33,018 nucleotides of DNA, taken from NCBI GenBank assembly GCA_937864535.1, contig CALMJS010000021.1:1-33018 (forward strand). Direction: 5' to 3'. Below are positions 1-8,652 of this stretch, one piece after another. The notes under the pieces are model-generated. The model worked only from the letters and a program-made list of their open reading frames with translations. It was not told where the DNA came from and searched no databases. Each line of letters begins with the position of its first letter. Positions within the stretch are counted from its first letter, which is position 1. The position numbers and the translations under genes were made by a program. The stretch is from an uncultured Paracoccaceae bacterium (GTDB taxonomy: Bacteria > Pseudomonadota > Alphaproteobacteria > Rhodobacterales > Rhodobacteraceae).

Positions 1-41
1 CGCAAATAAATACTTAATTACAATAACTTAAATGGTTTAAA

Positions 42-55
42 TGGTGCCCCCAGAG
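42..55. repeat. attL: Left attachment core (14-bp direct repeat)
   Basis: The 14-mer TGGTGCCCCCAGAG here is repeated exactly at 32964-32977, where it forms the 3' end of a tRNA-Thr gene. Bases on either side differ between the copies, so the shared core is exactly 14 bp. Tyrosine integrases of tRNA-targeting phages leave this arrangement. Bases 1-41 are AT-rich and are presumably host DNA. Confidence 0.88.
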
Positions 56-126
56 GGCATAAATTATTGTATAAAAAACAGGATGATAAAGAATAGACTG
101 CGTAAATTATGCGGAAAGACCTTGCC

Positions 127-420
127 TCAACGGATCAAGTGCTCAACTTGCGACGCAACCGCAACCGGGTCTTGCAAATAGTCTAGGACTAGAGCTCCAG
201 CCGAGATCAACGCAGCGATCGAAGCGGCCAAGGCTGCATTCCGGGTGTAACGCGCCGCGTCTTTTTGCATCTGTGCGGCTTCGCGCAGGACCTTCAGCTC
301 GCGCCTGCGCCATTCTTGCTGCACCCTGTGCTGATCCCAACTCTCCGGCCACTCCACTGGATCAGCCAATTGCTCGTCCGGAAGACTGATCAAATCGCGC
401 TTTTCATAAGGCATTGCCAC
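127..420 (-). CDS. Hypothetical protein with a C-terminal membrane segment, last gene of the late operon
   Basis: I do not recognise the family. The protein has a charged N-terminal part, a helical stretch rich in Glu/Arg/Gln that could form a coiled coil, and one hydrophobic segment close to the C-terminus (AALAASIAALISAGALVL). It lies immediately downstream of the spanin genes, so a role in lysis or in the envelope is possible but unproven. I chose a GTG start at 420 because AAGGA lies 7-8 bases upstream. An ATG at 414 is nearly equivalent. A longer start at 519 would overlap the outer spanin gene and has no ribosome binding site. About 70 AT-rich bases separate its stop from the attachment core. 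Confidence 0.6.
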   Translation of the reverse strand: MAMPYEKRDLISLPDEQLADPVEWPESWDQHRVQQEWRRRELKVLREAAQMQKDAARYTRNAALAASIAALISAGALVLDYLQDPVAVASQVEHLIR

Positions 421-472
421 CACGCCGTCCTTTATCTCATCACTCACAGACAATGGCGGTGTCCCGCCATCC

Positions 473-727
473 TCAACCTGCGTCACCTGTCGGCAAGCTG
501 TAAAGGTCCCGCAGTCCATCGACTTGATTTTTGCACATCCTCAACGACGACCGATCGACGCCCCACAACCTCTCGACATCGGCTGCATCTAGCGGCCGAT
601 CTGGCAACAGTACCGGGTCCGAAGTTGGCGCCAACAATGACGGCGCCGGGGCCAATGGGCGCGACGGCTCATCGGGACGAAAGGCGCCGCACCCGGTCAA
701 GATCAATGACGCAAGCGCCAATTTCAT
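473..727 (-). CDS. Rz1: Outer-membrane spanin (Rz1-like lipoprotein)
   Basis: This small lipoprotein has a short basic and hydrophobic leader followed by a lipobox (LILTGC), so Cys13 should be lipidated. A proline-rich linker follows (PSRPLAPAPSLLAPTSDP), as in many o-spanins, and the C-terminus carries CKNQVDGLRDLY, a pattern common in Rz1 partners. Its 5' end overlaps the 3' end of the upstream inner spanin gene in another frame, the usual overlapping Rz/Rz1 arrangement. Together the two would bridge the periplasm and fuse the membranes at the last step of lysis. The start is ATG 727. GGAGGGG lies a little far upstream of it, and an in-frame TTG at 736 is better spaced, so the true start may be three codons earlier. 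Confidence 0.8.
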   Translation of the reverse strand: MKLALASLILTGCGAFRPDEPSRPLAPAPSLLAPTSDPVLLPDRPLDAADVERLWGVDRSSLRMCKNQVDGLRDLYSLPTGDAG

Positions 728-959
728 CTGGTGCAATTTGCCCCTCCAATTCACGGATACGATCGAGATATGCAGCCTGCACTTGCAGACGCTCAGACTC
801 CCGCAGATCGGCTGCGGACCGCGCAGCTATTGCCGCGCTCAACTCATAGGACTGCGATCTGGCAGCCTGACCTTCGGAAAATCTCATTCCGAACCAGACG
901 CCGCAACCAAAGGCCGCAATAGCCACAGCCAACGCTGTCGCGACAATAGACCCAACCAT
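669..959 (-). CDS. Rz: Inner-membrane spanin (Rz-like)
   Basis: The protein is 96 residues long. It has a single N-terminal transmembrane helix (MVGSIVATALAVAIAAFGCG), then a long Ala/Arg/Glu-rich region likely to be a periplasmic coiled coil, and ends with ACVIDLDRVRRL, a tail often seen in alphaproteobacterial phage Rz proteins. The start codon overlaps the lysozyme stop as TGATG, so the genes are translationally coupled, with GGGGG upstream. The outer spanin gene begins inside its 3' end. Position, topology and the overlapping partner together support an i-spanin. Sequence identity among spanins is low, so the call rests on architecture. Confidence 0.82.
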   Translation of the reverse strand: MVGSIVATALAVAIAAFGCGVWFGMRFSEGQAARSQSYELSAAIAARSAADLRESERLQVQAAYLDRIRELEGQIAPDEIGACVIDLDRVRRLSSR

Positions 960-1666
960 CACATAACCCCCGCGTCGCGTAGCCCCGCGATGCAAATCGC
1001 CCGCTCTGCACCACGCCTATTGACCAAGCCACGGACCACAGCGCCGCCCGCCCTATTCCAGCGCGGCAATTCTTCGCAGGCACCAATCCAATCCCGGGCT
1101 TTCCACTTTCGCACAAGCGTCGACCGACACGCTGCTGTAGGACCTACATTATAAGTCCAGCTGATCGCAGCCACGCCAAGACCGATAGGCGTCACGGCTT
1201 CGACGTCATCGGGAATACATGCCGACAATGCGGCCGCATGGCTGCGCAGCGACCGTCGCAGTCGATCGTCGCACTCAACTGTTGTTGCGACCTGACCCGC
1301 ATGCACGTCATCCGTATCACCGACGCATATCGTCCAGACGCCAATGACGTCGCGATATGCCGACAGGCTCAGTCCTTCCCAGCGCTCAACGACCGGCGCC
1401 GCCAATGCGATCGCGCCAATCAACCCTGCTGCGCCTAATACACGCGGCCGCATGGCGCCGTCTTCCGATCGCCAAAAGCCTCGCAATCGCGGCTGCTTGA
1501 TGATCCGAACCAGCCCGATCGCCACGAACACGATCGTATGAGCCCACCAGGGCGCATCGAATGGCAGCCCCCCGAACTGTACAATCAAATCAGCAGCCGC
1601 GCCCAATATGCACAGCCAAACAGACCACGCGCCCAATAGGACGCGCCGCCAATCAGAGATCAGCAT
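959..1666 (-). CDS. Fusion of a small membrane protein and a GH24 lysozyme (endolysin)
   Basis: The protein has two parts in one frame. Residues 1-71 contain a DWRRVLLGAWSV motif and two hydrophobic segments; this resembles small stand-alone membrane proteins found beside endolysins in alphaproteobacterial phages (DUF7940-like, from memory). From Met72 there is a weakly hydrophobic Gly/Ala-rich helix (VLGAAGLIGAIALAAPVV), then a T4-type lysozyme domain. E97, D106 and T112 have the E-8aa-D-5aa-T spacing of the catalytic triad. The N-terminal helix before the lysozyme looks like a signal-anchor-release segment. The start is ATG 1666, with GGGGG five to six bases upstream; a TTG at 1678 is less likely. 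An internal ATG at 1453 has GGAAG eight bases upstream, so a separate shorter lysozyme may also be made. Confidence 0.85.
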   Translation of the reverse strand: MLISDWRRVLLGAWSVWLCILGAAADLIVQFGGLPFDAPWWAHTIVFVAIGLVRIIKQPRLRGFWRSEDGAMRPRVLGAAGLIGAIALAAPVVERWEGLSLSAYRDVIGVWTICVGDTDDVHAGQVATTVECDDRLRRSLRSHAAALSACIPDDVEAVTPIGLGVAAISWTYNVGPTAACRSTLVRKWKARDWIGACEELPRWNRAGGAVVRGLVNRRGAERAICIAGLRDAGVM

Positions 1667-1694
1667 ATCTACCCCCAAGATTTTCGAATTGAGT

Positions 1695-2000
1695 TTAGGA
1701 CCGACGCCCGTCGGCCTTCATCAGCAGATCGCGGACCACGGCCGCATGATCGACTGCATCCTCGGCATGGCCTTCGATCGACTGCAGCGCAGAGGCCATT
1801 TGCCCTAAGACAACCGTTTGGGCCGCCATTTGGTCTGCCACGTGGTCCAACGCGATCTCTGCAGGGTGCCGCGCAGATCGAGCTGGATCAAACAGGCGGC
1901 GCACAGCAGGTAACATCAGATACACGATAACCAGACAGATCAGACCGACCAGCCCATATTGCGACCCGATTGCGTCGACGACGCTTGCGGCTTCAGTCAT
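1695..2000 (-). CDS. Holin-like small membrane protein with one transmembrane helix
   Basis: This 101-residue protein has one clear transmembrane helix (GLVGLICLVIVYLMLPAV). A basic, hydrophilic tail follows, with heptad-like segments (VADQMAAQTVVLGQMASALQ) that could be a coiled coil. It lies between a four-helix membrane protein and the lysozyme, where holins or antiholins commonly sit. No family could be assigned, so holin is an inference from position and topology. The start is ATG 2000, with GGGGGT six bases upstream, and it overlaps the end of the previous gene. Confidence 0.65.
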   Translation of the reverse strand: MTEAASVVDAIGSQYGLVGLICLVIVYLMLPAVRRLFDPARSARHPAEIALDHVADQMAAQTVVLGQMASALQSIEGHAEDAVDHAAVVRDLLMKADGRRS

Positions 2001-2421
2001 ATCGCACCCCCAACACCGCCAATCGACAATCTGACCAGGCAGCAAATGCGCCATAGGCCAGAATTCCTGCCACGAAACCGTAGGTCATAAATGCCGTGGA
2101 CCCATAACCACTCACAGACAAAACCATCAGCGCGCCCACTTGGCCGACCATCGCCGCCAGTCGCAGGGCGGTCGAATAGACACCCCACCGACCATTGGCG
2201 CGAATGCCGACAGCATGAACCAAGCCCCAGCCAAGAAGCCACCAGGCCAGAAGTGCATGATGCAACTCTGACCCGACGACCCAGGCCATAGGATCATGAC
2301 CACCAGACAAAAACATTAGGGTACCGCCACCCAGTGCAGCACAAAACAGCGATCCCACCACCTCCCACCGACGGCGCGCGGCGTTCAGATACCGGCGCAT
2401 CTGCAGTTGCCCCGTTGTCAT
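1993..2421 (-). CDS. Four-helix membrane protein, candidate holin
   Basis: The 142-residue product has a basic N-terminus (MRRYLNAARRRW) and about four hydrophobic segments, near residues 21-39, 56-73, 86-104 and 110-128. It opens the lysis block and starts at the stop of the upstream gene in a TGATG overlap. Multi-spanning holins of this size exist, so it is a holin candidate along with its downstream neighbour. I do not recognise a specific family. It could instead be an antiholin or a superinfection-exclusion membrane protein. Confidence 0.65.
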   Translation of the reverse strand: MTTGQLQMRRYLNAARRRWEVVGSLFCAALGGGTLMFLSGGHDPMAWVVGSELHHALLAWWLLGWGLVHAVGIRANGRWGVYSTALRLAAMVGQVGALMVLSVSGYGSTAFMTYGFVAGILAYGAFAAWSDCRLAVLGVRYD

Positions 2422-2867
2422 CAGATCACCACTGACCAGAATGACCCCCGGGGCATCATTATGGGGTCGTCGGTAATCGGGTCGATCCCCGCAACTTCTG
2501 CCGGCACGATCGACCTATAGGCTGAAATCGCCAACGGGTCTGCCTCGATCAACGACTGCAGTGCTGACAGCGCTGTAGACCATGTCGATTGCCGGGATGT
2601 CCAATCCGCCTGACCGACCACGTCAGCAAGGATCGTGACCCGCCCCGGCCAGACAGCGTTGATCATATCCTTCAGGCCAAACAGAGCGACGCGCTCGGCA
2701 TCATCCATCGCCACAATCAACATAAACGCCGCCCCGTCTGGCGCGAACGTAGGGGCCCCCATGAACCGGATCGGCAAACGCCCATCGGCAAACCCGAACT
2801 GGGCCACACAGTCTGTCGCCAGATCAGCATAATCGGTCACAATGACCGCAGCTAACGTCTCGGTCAT
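2421..2867 (-). CDS. Hypothetical protein downstream of the tail spike
   Basis: I do not recognise this 148-residue soluble protein. It has no signal peptide or transmembrane helix. Its start codon overlaps the stop of the tail spike gene (ATGA), and its stop overlaps the start of the candidate holin gene, so it is tightly embedded in the late operon. Small genes just after a fibre or spike gene often encode fibre assembly factors or baseplate accessory proteins. That is only a positional guess. Confidence 0.65.
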   Translation of the reverse strand: MTETLAAVIVTDYADLATDCVAQFGFADGRLPIRFMGAPTFAPDGAAFMLIVAMDDAERVALFGLKDMINAVWPGRVTILADVVGQADWTSRQSTWSTALSALQSLIEADPLAISAYRSIVPAEVAGIDPITDDPIMMPRGSFWSVVI

Positions 2868-4099
2868 GCTGCCAACCCCGCTAGATAGCTTGTCATTTGT
2901 GCCACAGAAATCGATGGCGGATAGATGGACACCGCGCCGAGCAGCATTCGCGCCGGCTTGCTGACAGACCCAGCAGAACGCGCCGCAAAATACAGGCGAG
3001 TGGGCATGACAAATCCACAGTCTGAACTTACTTGAGATGTCAAATCAGTATGCACCACAGCAAAGTTGTTCGGGGCAAATCTCACAGCAACAGTAGAGAC
3101 CGAACCCAAAGTGTGAGCCCGCGCCGCACTGGCGGTCGATGTCCCTAAAACTTTCTGCTCAAACGACAGTCGACCATTGTCAGCCCCAAACAAGACAACA
3201 TTTCGATTCTGGTAGTCCAAATTATCGAGACCCACTATGCAATCGTAAGAGCCTGCGAGCGCCTGCAGTCTAAATCTAGAAATGAGTATCCAAAAGCCGC
3301 CCGAGAGCGGCAGATTTCCGACGTCACTTTGCCCAACATCAGCCTGCCGTGTGACAGCAGCACCAGCTGTGGCGACATAACTAGTAGGTCCGTTACCCTC
3401 CACTTGCGCTCCTAGCGCGATGACATCCTGACCGACAACCTCAGAATACGGACCTAAACCGAGCGTGTTCACACTCACATTGGCAATCAGGCGGAATGTC
3501 AGCTGCCACACCTGATCACCGAATGAAATCATCCGGATGTCATCGATCGTACCGACCGGCGCAGCACTGTGATCAACAGTAGAGGCAACACCATCAAATA
3601 TGACGTTTGATTGCTCGCCCGTCGGGCTGCGCAACGAACATCGCGCCTTTCCTGACGTCCCGAGCTTAAACCACATTGTAACGTAGTACGACCCCGCGAT
3701 CAGGTCGCACGGCGCATTGAGCCGGTTATACGTGCCCCCCGTCGACGCAACACGCACCCCAGGAAAAGCCCCAAGGTAATTTCCAGTTAAATTGACAAGG
3801 CTGACAGCGTTATTAGACCAATTGGTGCTAGACGCTACAGACCACGGCAGCAGATTGGTGGATGCCCCCTCGAATAGGGCAGATCTCCGGCCTGACGACC
3901 ATACCGAACGCGGAACGTTGGCAGCAAAATTTTCAATCGTGCCAGACGCACCAAATGCCGACGCCGTCCCGGCGCGGGCAAAGGTGATCGGCAGCGACGC
4001 GCGGCCCCTTTCGAAATCCCAGAAGGCCAGCGGATAGGCCCCGCCGATGGCCTGCGCCTCCCCCGCGCCGAATGCCGGATATGAAATATCACTGAACAT
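2864..4099 (-). CDS. Tail spike or fibre protein with a phage head-spike/LamG-like module
   Basis: The protein is 411 residues long. The N-terminal part carries the recurrent phage fibre pattern in which an 'ARAGTAS' segment is followed by 'NVPRSVW' and then 'LFEGASTNLL'. Such patterns occur in proteins annotated as head spike fibre or tail fibre domains. The remainder is Ser/Thr/Gly-rich, compatible with beta-sandwich carbohydrate-binding folds such as concanavalin/LamG. It should be a host-recognition or decoration protein attached at the tail tip. The start ATG overlaps the previous stop as TGATG. Base composition is visibly less GC-rich than the neighbouring tail genes, as expected for an exchangeable receptor-binding gene. 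Confidence 0.78.
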   Translation of the reverse strand: MFSDISYPAFGAGEAQAIGGAYPLAFWDFERGRASLPITFARAGTASAFGASGTIENFAANVPRSVWSSGRRSALFEGASTNLLPWSVASSTNWSNNAVSLVNLTGNYLGAFPGVRVASTGGTYNRLNAPCDLIAGSYYVTMWFKLGTSGKARCSLRSPTGEQSNVIFDGVASTVDHSAAPVGTIDDIRMISFGDQVWQLTFRLIANVSVNTLGLGPYSEVVGQDVIALGAQVEGNGPTSYVATAGAAVTRQADVGQSDVGNLPLSGGFWILISRFRLQALAGSYDCIVGLDNLDYQNRNVVLFGADNGRLSFEQKVLGTSTASAARAHTLGSVSTVAVRFAPNNFAVVHTDLTSQVSSDCGFVMPTRLYFAARSAGSVSKPARMLLGAVSIYPPSISVAQMTSYLAGLAA

Positions 4100-4359
4100 C
4101 AGAGGTTTTCCACCAGCTTGAACTTCGCGTCACCGATCGCGACGATCCGGACCGCCGGCAAATTGGACAGGTCAAGACGCTGTAGCCCATCAACGGCATA
4201 CACCGCGGCCACAACCCACGCTGCGGTCGCATCCTGGAACTGCACCTGGACAGAGCCCGACCCGGCATCGACGGCCAGACCATACGGCCGGGTAAATCCC
4301 GGCTGCGCAGACACATCCAGCGCGGCACCAGCTGCCCGCCATTCATTCGCACCAATCAT
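4099..4359 (-). CDS. Small hypothetical tail-associated protein
   Basis: This 86-residue protein has no recognised family. It is short, without membrane segments, and starts with a good ribosome binding site (AAGGGG five bases before ATG 4359). It lies between the tail tip gene and the spike gene and overlaps the latter by one base. By position it could be an adaptor between tip and spike. Nothing in the sequence proves that. Confidence 0.6.
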   Translation of the reverse strand: MIGANEWRAAGAALDVSAQPGFTRPYGLAVDAGSGSVQVQFQDATAAWVVAAVYAVDGLQRLDLSNLPAVRIVAIGDAKFKLVENL

Positions 4360-4373
4360 GATTGCCCCTTGTG

Positions 4374-7300
4374 TTACTTCATAATCCGCTGCACCAGCAC
4401 AGCGATATTTTGGACCAGCGACGGCAGCGCCGCACGCTGCTGATCCCGATCCGCGCCCGAGAGATTGCTTTCGCCGCTACCCGTGTCGACAGCCATGACT
4501 GCCCGCAACTCCATCAACGTGCCAACACCGGACAGAAACACAGCCGCATCAGCCGGCACGTACCCTGCCCCCGCTGCACCTGTGGCGCTAATTGTGGCGA
4601 CAGTTGACCATGCCCCCCAGACGCCGCCACGCTGCATCCGACGCTCGATCGTGACACGCCCGGCAAAGGCGGTCCCGTACATGCCGGTCACCGCCTTCAG
4701 GTCAGCCTCTACCCCGAGCAGGCGAATTTCGGCGGCACGATCCGGCGTGATCTGGATCGGACCAGCCACCACTGATCCCCCGTTCGCATAATAGAACGGG
4801 CCCGCCGCACTCATCGTCCAGACGTCTGACACTGCCCCATCCGTCAGCGAACTGCGATCAATCAGATCAGCAACTTCGAACGTGCCATCCGCGCCAATCC
4901 GCCAGCCGGACACGCCCGCCACGAAATCGAGCGATTGCAGCGCGCCGCCAAACGTTGCCAGACCCGCCGCCGACAGGCTGATCACATCGAGATGTTCCGC
5001 CGTGATGGCGCCCGTCACAATCTGCCGACCGGTGATCAATGTCGCGCCACCGGGCTGCCATTCACCAAACCCGGTCGCGGCATCGTGGACCTTGCGCACG
5101 GTAACTCGATGCCAGTTCATCGCGCTGGACGTGCCAGACGATGTGCCAGTTTTTCGCACCATGATCGAACCAGCCACAGCACCTACCGGCGCGACGGTAA
5201 AACCGCCATATCGCGGCCAGTGATCCGCGTCATATTCATGCGACGGCACGTTATCGGCAATCGTTGCCACCTGCACCGACGACCCGATAACGATGCCACC
5301 GGCATCGAACCAGCGGACACGCAGGTTGCCTCCGCACTGCCGGGTCGATGCCTGCACCGAAATTTCGAAACGATCACCCGGCTCGGCCGCAAAATGTGGC
5401 CCATCCACATATTGCCCGTCAGCATCGACAGGTACATTTCGCATCGTGGCCAGACCCGTTGCCGATGCCCCGGACTGGATCATTTCCACGACATGCCCCG
5501 TGGTCGACCCCCACGCAGCGCCCGGCGACAACACCACCACCGTCGTTTCGCTACCAGCTGCACCCGACGTCACTAGCTCCCAGTGCAAGAGGCCGGCCAT
5601 CAGATCAGCATTGAACGCCAGATTGCCACCGATCCCAACCGACAGCCGATTGACTGATAATGTCCCCAGCGCGATGACATTGTCGCCAATCATCTCCAAC
5701 AGCGACGACTGCGATCCAAATCCATCGACATACACGACGGCACGGATGCCCGCCACGCGGCCAGTCCCGTCAACGGCCGGCGTCAATAGCGACGTCTCTG
5801 ATAGATGGTTGCCGACCTCGCCAGCCATCGACAACGCGCTCACAGCCTGCGCCACAGCATCCGTCGCGGTCTGTTCGACGTCACCGATCCGCTGCTCCAG
5901 TTCAGCTCCCAGATCAGTCGAAGACAGGCCCCCGGCAGGCGTCGTGACATTTTTCCACGCAGTCCAGCTGGTATCTGACGACAGGCCGCGCGCCCGGACT
6001 TGATAGACCGTCCCGTAGTCGAGCCCACCCGCTATCGTCGTGACACCGTCACCAGCGGCGACCAGCTCGGACCGCGACACGTCAGACGAACCGGATCGCC
6101 GCACTGACAGTTCGACAAACCGAAATTCGGCATCTGTCGTAGTCCATGCGCACCTGATCACCGGGCCAGATAGCCCTGCGCCCACAGGGACCAGCGATGA
6201 AACCTCAAGACCCGGGAACCCACCGACCGCGATCGGAGCGGGATTTATCGAAACCGCAGGCCGCGCAATGATATCACCCGACTGCAGGACCCAATCACTG
6301 GGGTCGACCTCTCGCAGCGACAGCCGCGCGGCCAGCGTCTCAGGATCAATCGCGATTTCTGAGACCTGGAACAATTTGGCAGCATAGCCATTATTCGGCG
6401 ATTGATACGCAATCACATCCAACGGCCGCAGCCAACTGTGCAGCGGCCCAACCGGAACGGCTTGCCGACGTCGACGGGCAGCGTCCCGCAACCACGCTGC
6501 CCCCAACGCCTGCGCCTGTTCGACCGACTGAACGGCAGGCAATCGCACCTCACCCATCCGGGTCCGTCGATCTACTGCTATTTGATCCTGGTCATATTTC
6601 ACCGGGGCCTCGGTCATTTCCCAACCGGCATCGGGATCAGTAAACGTCACGCGTACCGCGTTCGCGACAGACAGAATGTTCTGCACCGGCCAGATGGTTT
6701 CGGACTGGTCACTGACGATGTGACCATCAGTCAGCGTCGCGACAGGAAGTTCCGGCCCGCCTTGTGCCACGATCCACGATCCGGCCACATCTGCGACCTG
6801 ACAATCGGCGGCAGCAAGCAAATCATCAATCAGGTCTAGCGGATAGGTGCCGCCGTTTTCTGCTGTGGCGATATGCACTTCGATCCCGGCCGTCAGACCA
6901 GCACTGTCTGCTGCTGCGATCGCGGCATGCCAATTCGCCGCAGGCAATCGATCCGCATCGAGATCGAGGCCATAGACAAACCCATCCGCGAACGTCAGCC
7001 CACGAAAGACATTGTAGGCCATGATCACCGGATTACGTGACCAGGCGGCAGCGCCAGTGCGAGGGTCGACCAACTGCACGCCATCCACGACAAACCACGT
7101 CTCAGGCTCAGACCCCCAGAACTGCAAATCCGCAAAGGTCAACACCACATAGGCATTACCAACACCGACTGCCGTCGATGCCCAAGGCCGCTCTGGATGG
7201 CTGGCAAAGTTGGCCACCAAATAGGCATCGGCGACCGTCTGGTGACCATCATGGAACCTAATGAAAAACTTGCCGGCCGCGTCGCCACTTGCCGGGGTCA

Positions 7301-7673
7301 TCCCGCGGTTCTGGCCACTGCTGTCTGCGACGAATGTTGAAAAGTCGTAATAGACGCCAGCCACACTCAGCCCGACCAAGTCAGTCACTGGAACAGACGA
7401 CAGCTGGATCACCTGCACACGATACCGCGCACCAGACCCCGTCGCGTAGTGCGGGCAGACAAAATGCCCACGGGTCCGGGCCCGCCCCAAAATTAGCGAC
7501 TGCGGCGTCGTCGCGCCCGTCGTGGTCACCGTAGTATTGACCTCGATCGACTGCCTGTTGCTGGACGCAATCAAACGCTGGCCCAATACTGACAGGCCCA
7601 CCCCGACGGCTAGTTCCGCAACGACAGCTGCCGTCCCGGTCACACCCAGCGCTGCAACGATCATCTGTGCCAT
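4374..7673 (-). CDS. Tail tip / host specificity protein (gpJ-like)
   Basis: At 1099 residues this is the largest protein of the window. Its N-terminal hydrophobic Ala/Gly-rich segment is typical of tip proteins that follow a cell-wall peptidase. The first half contains segments resembling the tail tip attachment domains of lambda gpJ (for example PETWFVVDGVQLVDPRTG and NPVIMAYNVFRG). A fibronectin type III-like region lies in the middle (VYQVRARGLSS), and the C-terminal part (GWRIGADGTFEVADLI) resembles the central-straight-fibre region of gpJ relatives. It should form the tail tip hub that contacts the receptor and channels DNA. The start is ATG 7673, with AAGGTGG just upstream, overlapping the peptidase gene. 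Confidence 0.87.
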   Translation of the reverse strand: MAQMIVAALGVTGTAAVVAELAVGVGLSVLGQRLIASSNRQSIEVNTTVTTTGATTPQSLILGRARTRGHFVCPHYATGSGARYRVQVIQLSSVPVTDLVGLSVAGVYYDFSTFVADSSGQNRGMTPASGDAAGKFFIRFHDGHQTVADAYLVANFASHPERPWASTAVGVGNAYVVLTFADLQFWGSEPETWFVVDGVQLVDPRTGAAAWSRNPVIMAYNVFRGLTFADGFVYGLDLDADRLPAANWHAAIAAADSAGLTAGIEVHIATAENGGTYPLDLIDDLLAAADCQVADVAGSWIVAQGGPELPVATLTDGHIVSDQSETIWPVQNILSVANAVRVTFTDPDAGWEMTEAPVKYDQDQIAVDRRTRMGEVRLPAVQSVEQAQALGAAWLRDAARRRRQAVPVGPLHSWLRPLDVIAYQSPNNGYAAKLFQVSEIAIDPETLAARLSLREVDPSDWVLQSGDIIARPAVSINPAPIAVGGFPGLEVSSLVPVGAGLSGPVIRCAWTTTDAEFRFVELSVRRSGSSDVSRSELVAAGDGVTTIAGGLDYGTVYQVRARGLSSDTSWTAWKNVTTPAGGLSSTDLGAELEQRIGDVEQTATDAVAQAVSALSMAGEVGNHLSETSLLTPAVDGTGRVAGIRAVVYVDGFGSQSSLLEMIGDNVIALGTLSVNRLSVGIGGNLAFNADLMAGLLHWELVTSGAAGSETTVVVLSPGAAWGSTTGHVVEMIQSGASATGLATMRNVPVDADGQYVDGPHFAAEPGDRFEISVQASTRQCGGNLRVRWFDAGGIVIGSSVQVATIADNVPSHEYDADHWPRYGGFTVAPVGAVAGSIMVRKTGTSSGTSSAMNWHRVTVRKVHDAATGFGEWQPGGATLITGRQIVTGAITAEHLDVISLSAAGLATFGGALQSLDFVAGVSGWRIGADGTFEVADLIDRSSLTDGAVSDVWTMSAAGPFYYANGGSVVAGPIQITPDRAAEIRLLGVEADLKAVTGMYGTAFAGRVTIERRMQRGGVWGAWSTVATISATGAAGAGYVPADAAVFLSGVGTLMELRAVMAVDTGSGESNLSGADRDQQRAALPSLVQNIAVLVQRIMK

Positions 7674-8083
7674 GAGGCCACCTTTACTTCAAACACTCGA
7701 TCGACCGCTGCACGATCAACCAGACCGACGCCAGCAGGGCCGACGCAGTAGACAAATCGCGGCCCTTGGATCAGCCCCAGCGTCGCGCCGATCATGGCAA
7801 CATCCCCCGCCCGCCCTGCCGCCGTGTCGACTTGATCAAACAACGCTGCTACTAGATCGACTGGCGCTGAATAACCGGCACTCCGAAGGCGCCTGAGCCC
7901 AGCCGCTTTCGACCTGTAGCCCCGCCACCGGCTAACGAAGTCAGACCCCGTCATCGCATCCACACCGCCCGCAACGAACAGGGCACAGTCAAAACGACCC
8001 TCGCGATATGGTGTCACGGAATGCACCGCAACGTAGGTAGCCAGTCGCACTGCCCAGTCTGGCAGACGTGCCGGACCAATCAT
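7661..8083 (-). CDS. NlpC/P60-like tail peptidase (DUF6950-like)
   Basis: The protein is about 140 residues. The core contains REGRFDCALFVAGGVDAMTG, in which the Cys after Asp is the likely nucleophile of an NlpC/P60-like cysteine peptidase; a downstream AGDVAMIGATLGLIQGPRFV segment fits the second half of the fold. Such proteins sit between the hub and the tip gene in siphoviruses and gene transfer agents. They are thought to cut cell-wall peptide crosslinks during DNA entry. No obvious catalytic His is placed after the Cys in the usual spacing, so activity is not assured. I chose ATG 8083, which overlaps the previous stop as ATGA; ATG 8092 is possible. Confidence 0.78.
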   Translation of the reverse strand: MIGPARLPDWAVRLATYVAVHSVTPYREGRFDCALFVAGGVDAMTGSDFVSRWRGYRSKAAGLRRLRSAGYSAPVDLVAALFDQVDTAAGRAGDVAMIGATLGLIQGPRFVYCVGPAGVGLVDRAAVDRVFEVKVASWHR

Positions 8084-8652
8084 CCGCGCCATGTGTCGGC
8101 GGCAGCGCCAGCCGCGATCGACCCATATTGAAAAAACGTATCCCCCGTCGATCTCAGCCGCTGGGACGCATCACTCTTATATCCGCCAAGCGTCAGGGTG
8201 CCTTGTCGACTGGCATCGCTGACCACGATCATCGCCCGATAGGCCCCATTCGGATCATCGACAATGGGGGCATCATCCACCAGTCCGGACCAAACTCGAC
8301 CTACCGCCAGCAGAGCACCCCCCTGATCGAACGCCGCACGATGCACAACAACCGGGGCACCACTGATCTGATACGACCGAAACAGGGCATCGACTGCGGC
8401 ATTCTGCGCAAAGCGGATTTCCAGTGATCTGATTTCTGTGCCGACGCCATAGGTGATTTGCCCCAGGGCAAAGCCACCCTCCAGCGCAGTATAAACCCGG
8501 GCAATGCCGTCGACTGTCAGATCGAGATCAACCGCATCATCGCTGACAGCAAACCCGACGACCGAGCCAGAACCATCGACTGCCTCTGCATAAATCAGGT
8601 ACTGCACCCGGGCAGAACCTGCCGCCAGCAGCTCGATCGCTAAACCGTCCAT
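8080..8652 (-). CDS. Tail hub-type protein (positional equivalent of DUF2163 proteins)
   Basis: The 190-residue protein has a C-terminal stretch, GTLTLGGYKSDASQRLR then GDTFFQYG and a terminal WRG, which I associate with phage and GTA proteins that precede the NlpC peptidase (DUF2163-like hub or baseplate proteins). The alternating hydrophobic pattern fits a beta-rich structural protein. The start is ATG 8652, with GGAGGG seven bases upstream, 13 bases inside the preceding gene. Order and overlap with the distal-tail and peptidase genes support a tail-tip structural role. The exact family is uncertain. Confidence 0.72.
   Translation of the reverse strand: MDGLAIELLAAGSARVQYLIYAEAVDGSGSVVGFAVSDDAVDLDLTVDGIARVYTALEGGFALGQITYGVGTEIRSLEIRFAQNAAVDALFRSYQISGAPVVVHRAAFDQGGALLAVGRVWSGLVDDAPIVDDPNGAYRAMIVVSDASRQGTLTLGGYKSDASQRLRSTGDTFFQYGSIAAGAAADTWRG

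Noticed and set aside
415-519. Longer start for the last late gene
   Set aside because: It would overlap the outer spanin gene and its N-terminal sequence has no ribosome binding site; the overlap looks like a shadow of the spanin frame.
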